64,000 nt of DNA. Origin: Bemisia tabaci (Eukaryota; Arthropoda; Insecta; Hemiptera; Aleyrodidae). Of this stretch, positions 50,901-53,900 are shown piece by piece. The position numbers and the translations under genes were made by a program. Each line of letters starts with the position of its first letter. Position 1 is the stretch's first letter. Below the pieces are notes generated by a model, which searched no databases, was not told the DNA's origin, and was given only the letters and a program-made list of their open reading frames with translations. The stretch lies in the NCBI RefSeq assembly GCF_918797505.1, contig NC_092800.1:28294914-28358913 (forward strand), read 5' to 3'.

Positions 50901-53900
50901 TAAAGAACTAAACTACCCATCGTATTTTAAACTATTTGTGAATTTACCCTCAACGATGAATAAATATATTCTCAAAATTTCAAGTTCCTGTGCGTGTTGC
51001 TATGATTTCCGTTTATAAACTGCGCAACTTTTGGAAATGTATCTCTGAATCGATGAACTTGCATCAGTGCAACTAATACTCACTGGCGGCATGAGTTGAG
51101 ATCGATATGGCCATTATCTTTGTTGACCTCTATCAGCTCCTTCGTGTAGAAAGAGGAAGCGTCTAAATAGCCACTGGCAGCGTTGATGAGGTTGTGTTGA
51201 TCTGCAAAAAAAAAAATGAAAAAATTATCAGTTGGAATTGTTAATTGAAAATGGTGATGGAATTGTCATCAACATGTTACTAAATTGCTGACAACTAAGG
51301 AGGCTTAGAGAGACCACTTACTTGTGGCACTTATATGAATGGTGAAAAACTTCACTAGCCTAACCTTAGTTAATAATTTTAAAATTTCCTGCAGTGCGGA
51401 GGTGTAATTTCAAGAATCAGAAGTTGGCCTTGTTAATTTGACGTTTCGCTGCTTTTTGACCGGTGTACAAATTTTCCCATCGAGATAATGGAAGGTAATA
51501 TGAGTTAAAACTGATTGGTATTTTGATTATTATTTGGAAAAATACTATCTGAATTCTGTGAAAAAGTCCATTTTATTAGCTTTTATTTAAACACGCAGAT
51601 TAAATTGTCTAACGTCTCAGAATTAAACATAATATGTGTACAGAAATTGAAATATTATGTATCAGAGCAACTCCTTTTCATTAATAAATTTCAACCTGCA
51701 TTCATCACAAGATATGCATCCAGAAATTAAAAAGTATGAAGCAAGGATCTGAAACTTTGATGATGCGTTCAAATCCCTGATTACAAGAAAACTAACACGC
51801 TCCTTCAATGGTTATGCATTGGTTTGTAGCTATTTATTTGGATGCATCTTAACGAACTTTGGCGTGTGCGAGATTGTATCTTCTGCAATTGAAGGCGATC
51901 TGAAAATTTATCACGCTTCGTCGCCAGATGAATGATTTCCGATAGGCAGTAATTTATTTCTTCTCTTCGTTGTCACGCTTGTTTTATAAAATATATCACG
52001 TAAATAAATGTCATTAAGATTTTTCGTATTCTAAACTATTAACTGCGGTAACATTCTCCTCATTTCTCTCCTCTGTGATGTGATATGTTACGCATACAAA
52101 GCCTTTTACGAGTCGTTTTTTCTCTCTTTTTTGTCTTCTTAAGACCAACTAACTTTTTGCAGCATTCGTGGGGAAGCCGGAAAGGTACCTTTTCAATAAG
52201 GGTATGGGTGGGGGGGGGGGACAGGGACACCTCACCAAAGGGATCACTGAGAGGGAGGGAACTCTACTAGCTTCAGAAGAAGACCCAGTGAATATTTTTA
52301 CCTTAAAGGTGATTCTAAGGAGGCCCTTTCCGGATATTCTGAAAAGTTGGGTCCTTTTAGGAGGGAGTTTGAGCAATTCTCGCCGAGACATTGACCCCAT
52401 TGCAATTTCTGAGATGAAAAATATGTCACGCACTTAGATAGCAAATGATGCCTGAAAATTCTTGAGAGAAGCTAAGTAGATTCCTGAGGGGGGGGGGAGC
52501 CTTCCCCTGATTCCACCCATTTCTCTAACCAAAATAACCTCATATCTTTCCCAAAACTCCTGACTGTCTTGCAATCTAATGAATGGTCCCCTGGACAAGG
52601 TACGGAGTTGAGCATTCTGATGCATGTTTCCTGACCAAAATTTCTTGCAGAATACGATCTGCTCAACGAATGTTACTGAAAATAACTCCTGACAAGGATA
52701 TTAAATGTTTCTTGACGCGTAAATTCAAACCTACCGCTCATGAAAACACAGTGGTCTACATGGGTCAAATCGCACACTAAACTTTACAATGGCAAGCTCT
52801 AAGATATGAAAATCTGGCAACCGCAGAATTAACGCTGTGGCTCAGCTATAGCAAATTGTTCACACTTTGTACGATAAAGGGTGAGAAAGGAAGAACGTTC
52901 GATTGAGAAGTCTGCCAAAACTGTTGTTAGGCGCGATTTGACTCACGTAGAGAATTCAGTTGCTTGTGACCGCGGGCAATTCAAAATTCCCGCGACCAAT
53001 GGAAAATAAAAACATTAATATCTTAGTCAGGAGTTGATTCCAGTAATTTTAAATGCAAGAATCGTGTTCTACGTGAAATTCTCATCATGATTATATCTCA
53101 GAATGCTTAGATTGTACCTTGTCTAGTGATCCATTTCAATCCTAACCCTCATACACCGCACGCCTCCTCTGAATAAAAAGTATGGTACCATTTACTCTGA
53201 GTCTACTTGATTTTTGAAACAGTGATCCTATTGAGTGAAAATAACCAGAATTATAGTATTATTTACCAGAAATCAAGTAACTCTTACCAGAATATGGTAA
53301 ATGCTACCATAGAGTCGGTGTTTATTAACATACTCGTATCACTGTGTCAGATTATTGTAAAATCTACCATATTTTTTTTTTCAGTGAGAGTGTTCCGCCT
53401 CGGTTCGTCTACTATCACCTTGTTCCTTGAAGATGCTTGCCTCAATGGCAAGAACCCGTGTAGTGAACCAGAACAAATAACTTAGTGGCGTGGCGTGCTT
53501 TGAAATATACCGATAGATCTGTCATTGAAACGTATGCAAAAGGATCGATAAACAGGGTGTTCGAAACGAACACCTTAATATTCGGTTCTTCACCATTGCT
53601 CCTAATGGGGAAATATCGATGATCGATCATTCACGCCTCGCCATTGAAGAATATCGTAATGGGCAAGGCACTCAGTGCGGTGCAGTCTCTGTACGTGGTC
53701 GAAGTTTCCGTATTATGCGACCCGGCGCGCGGCGGCACCACCTGTCGAGTAGTGAAACCGGTTGGAACTCTGTGGGCAGTTACCGATGGACTGTGCACTC
53801 CGGAGCTGTCTGCACTCTCTACTTTGGAGATGCATTATTTTGCAGATCTACCGTTAACAAGATAGGAATTGGTTTGCATCATTCCAAAGCTATACAGTTA

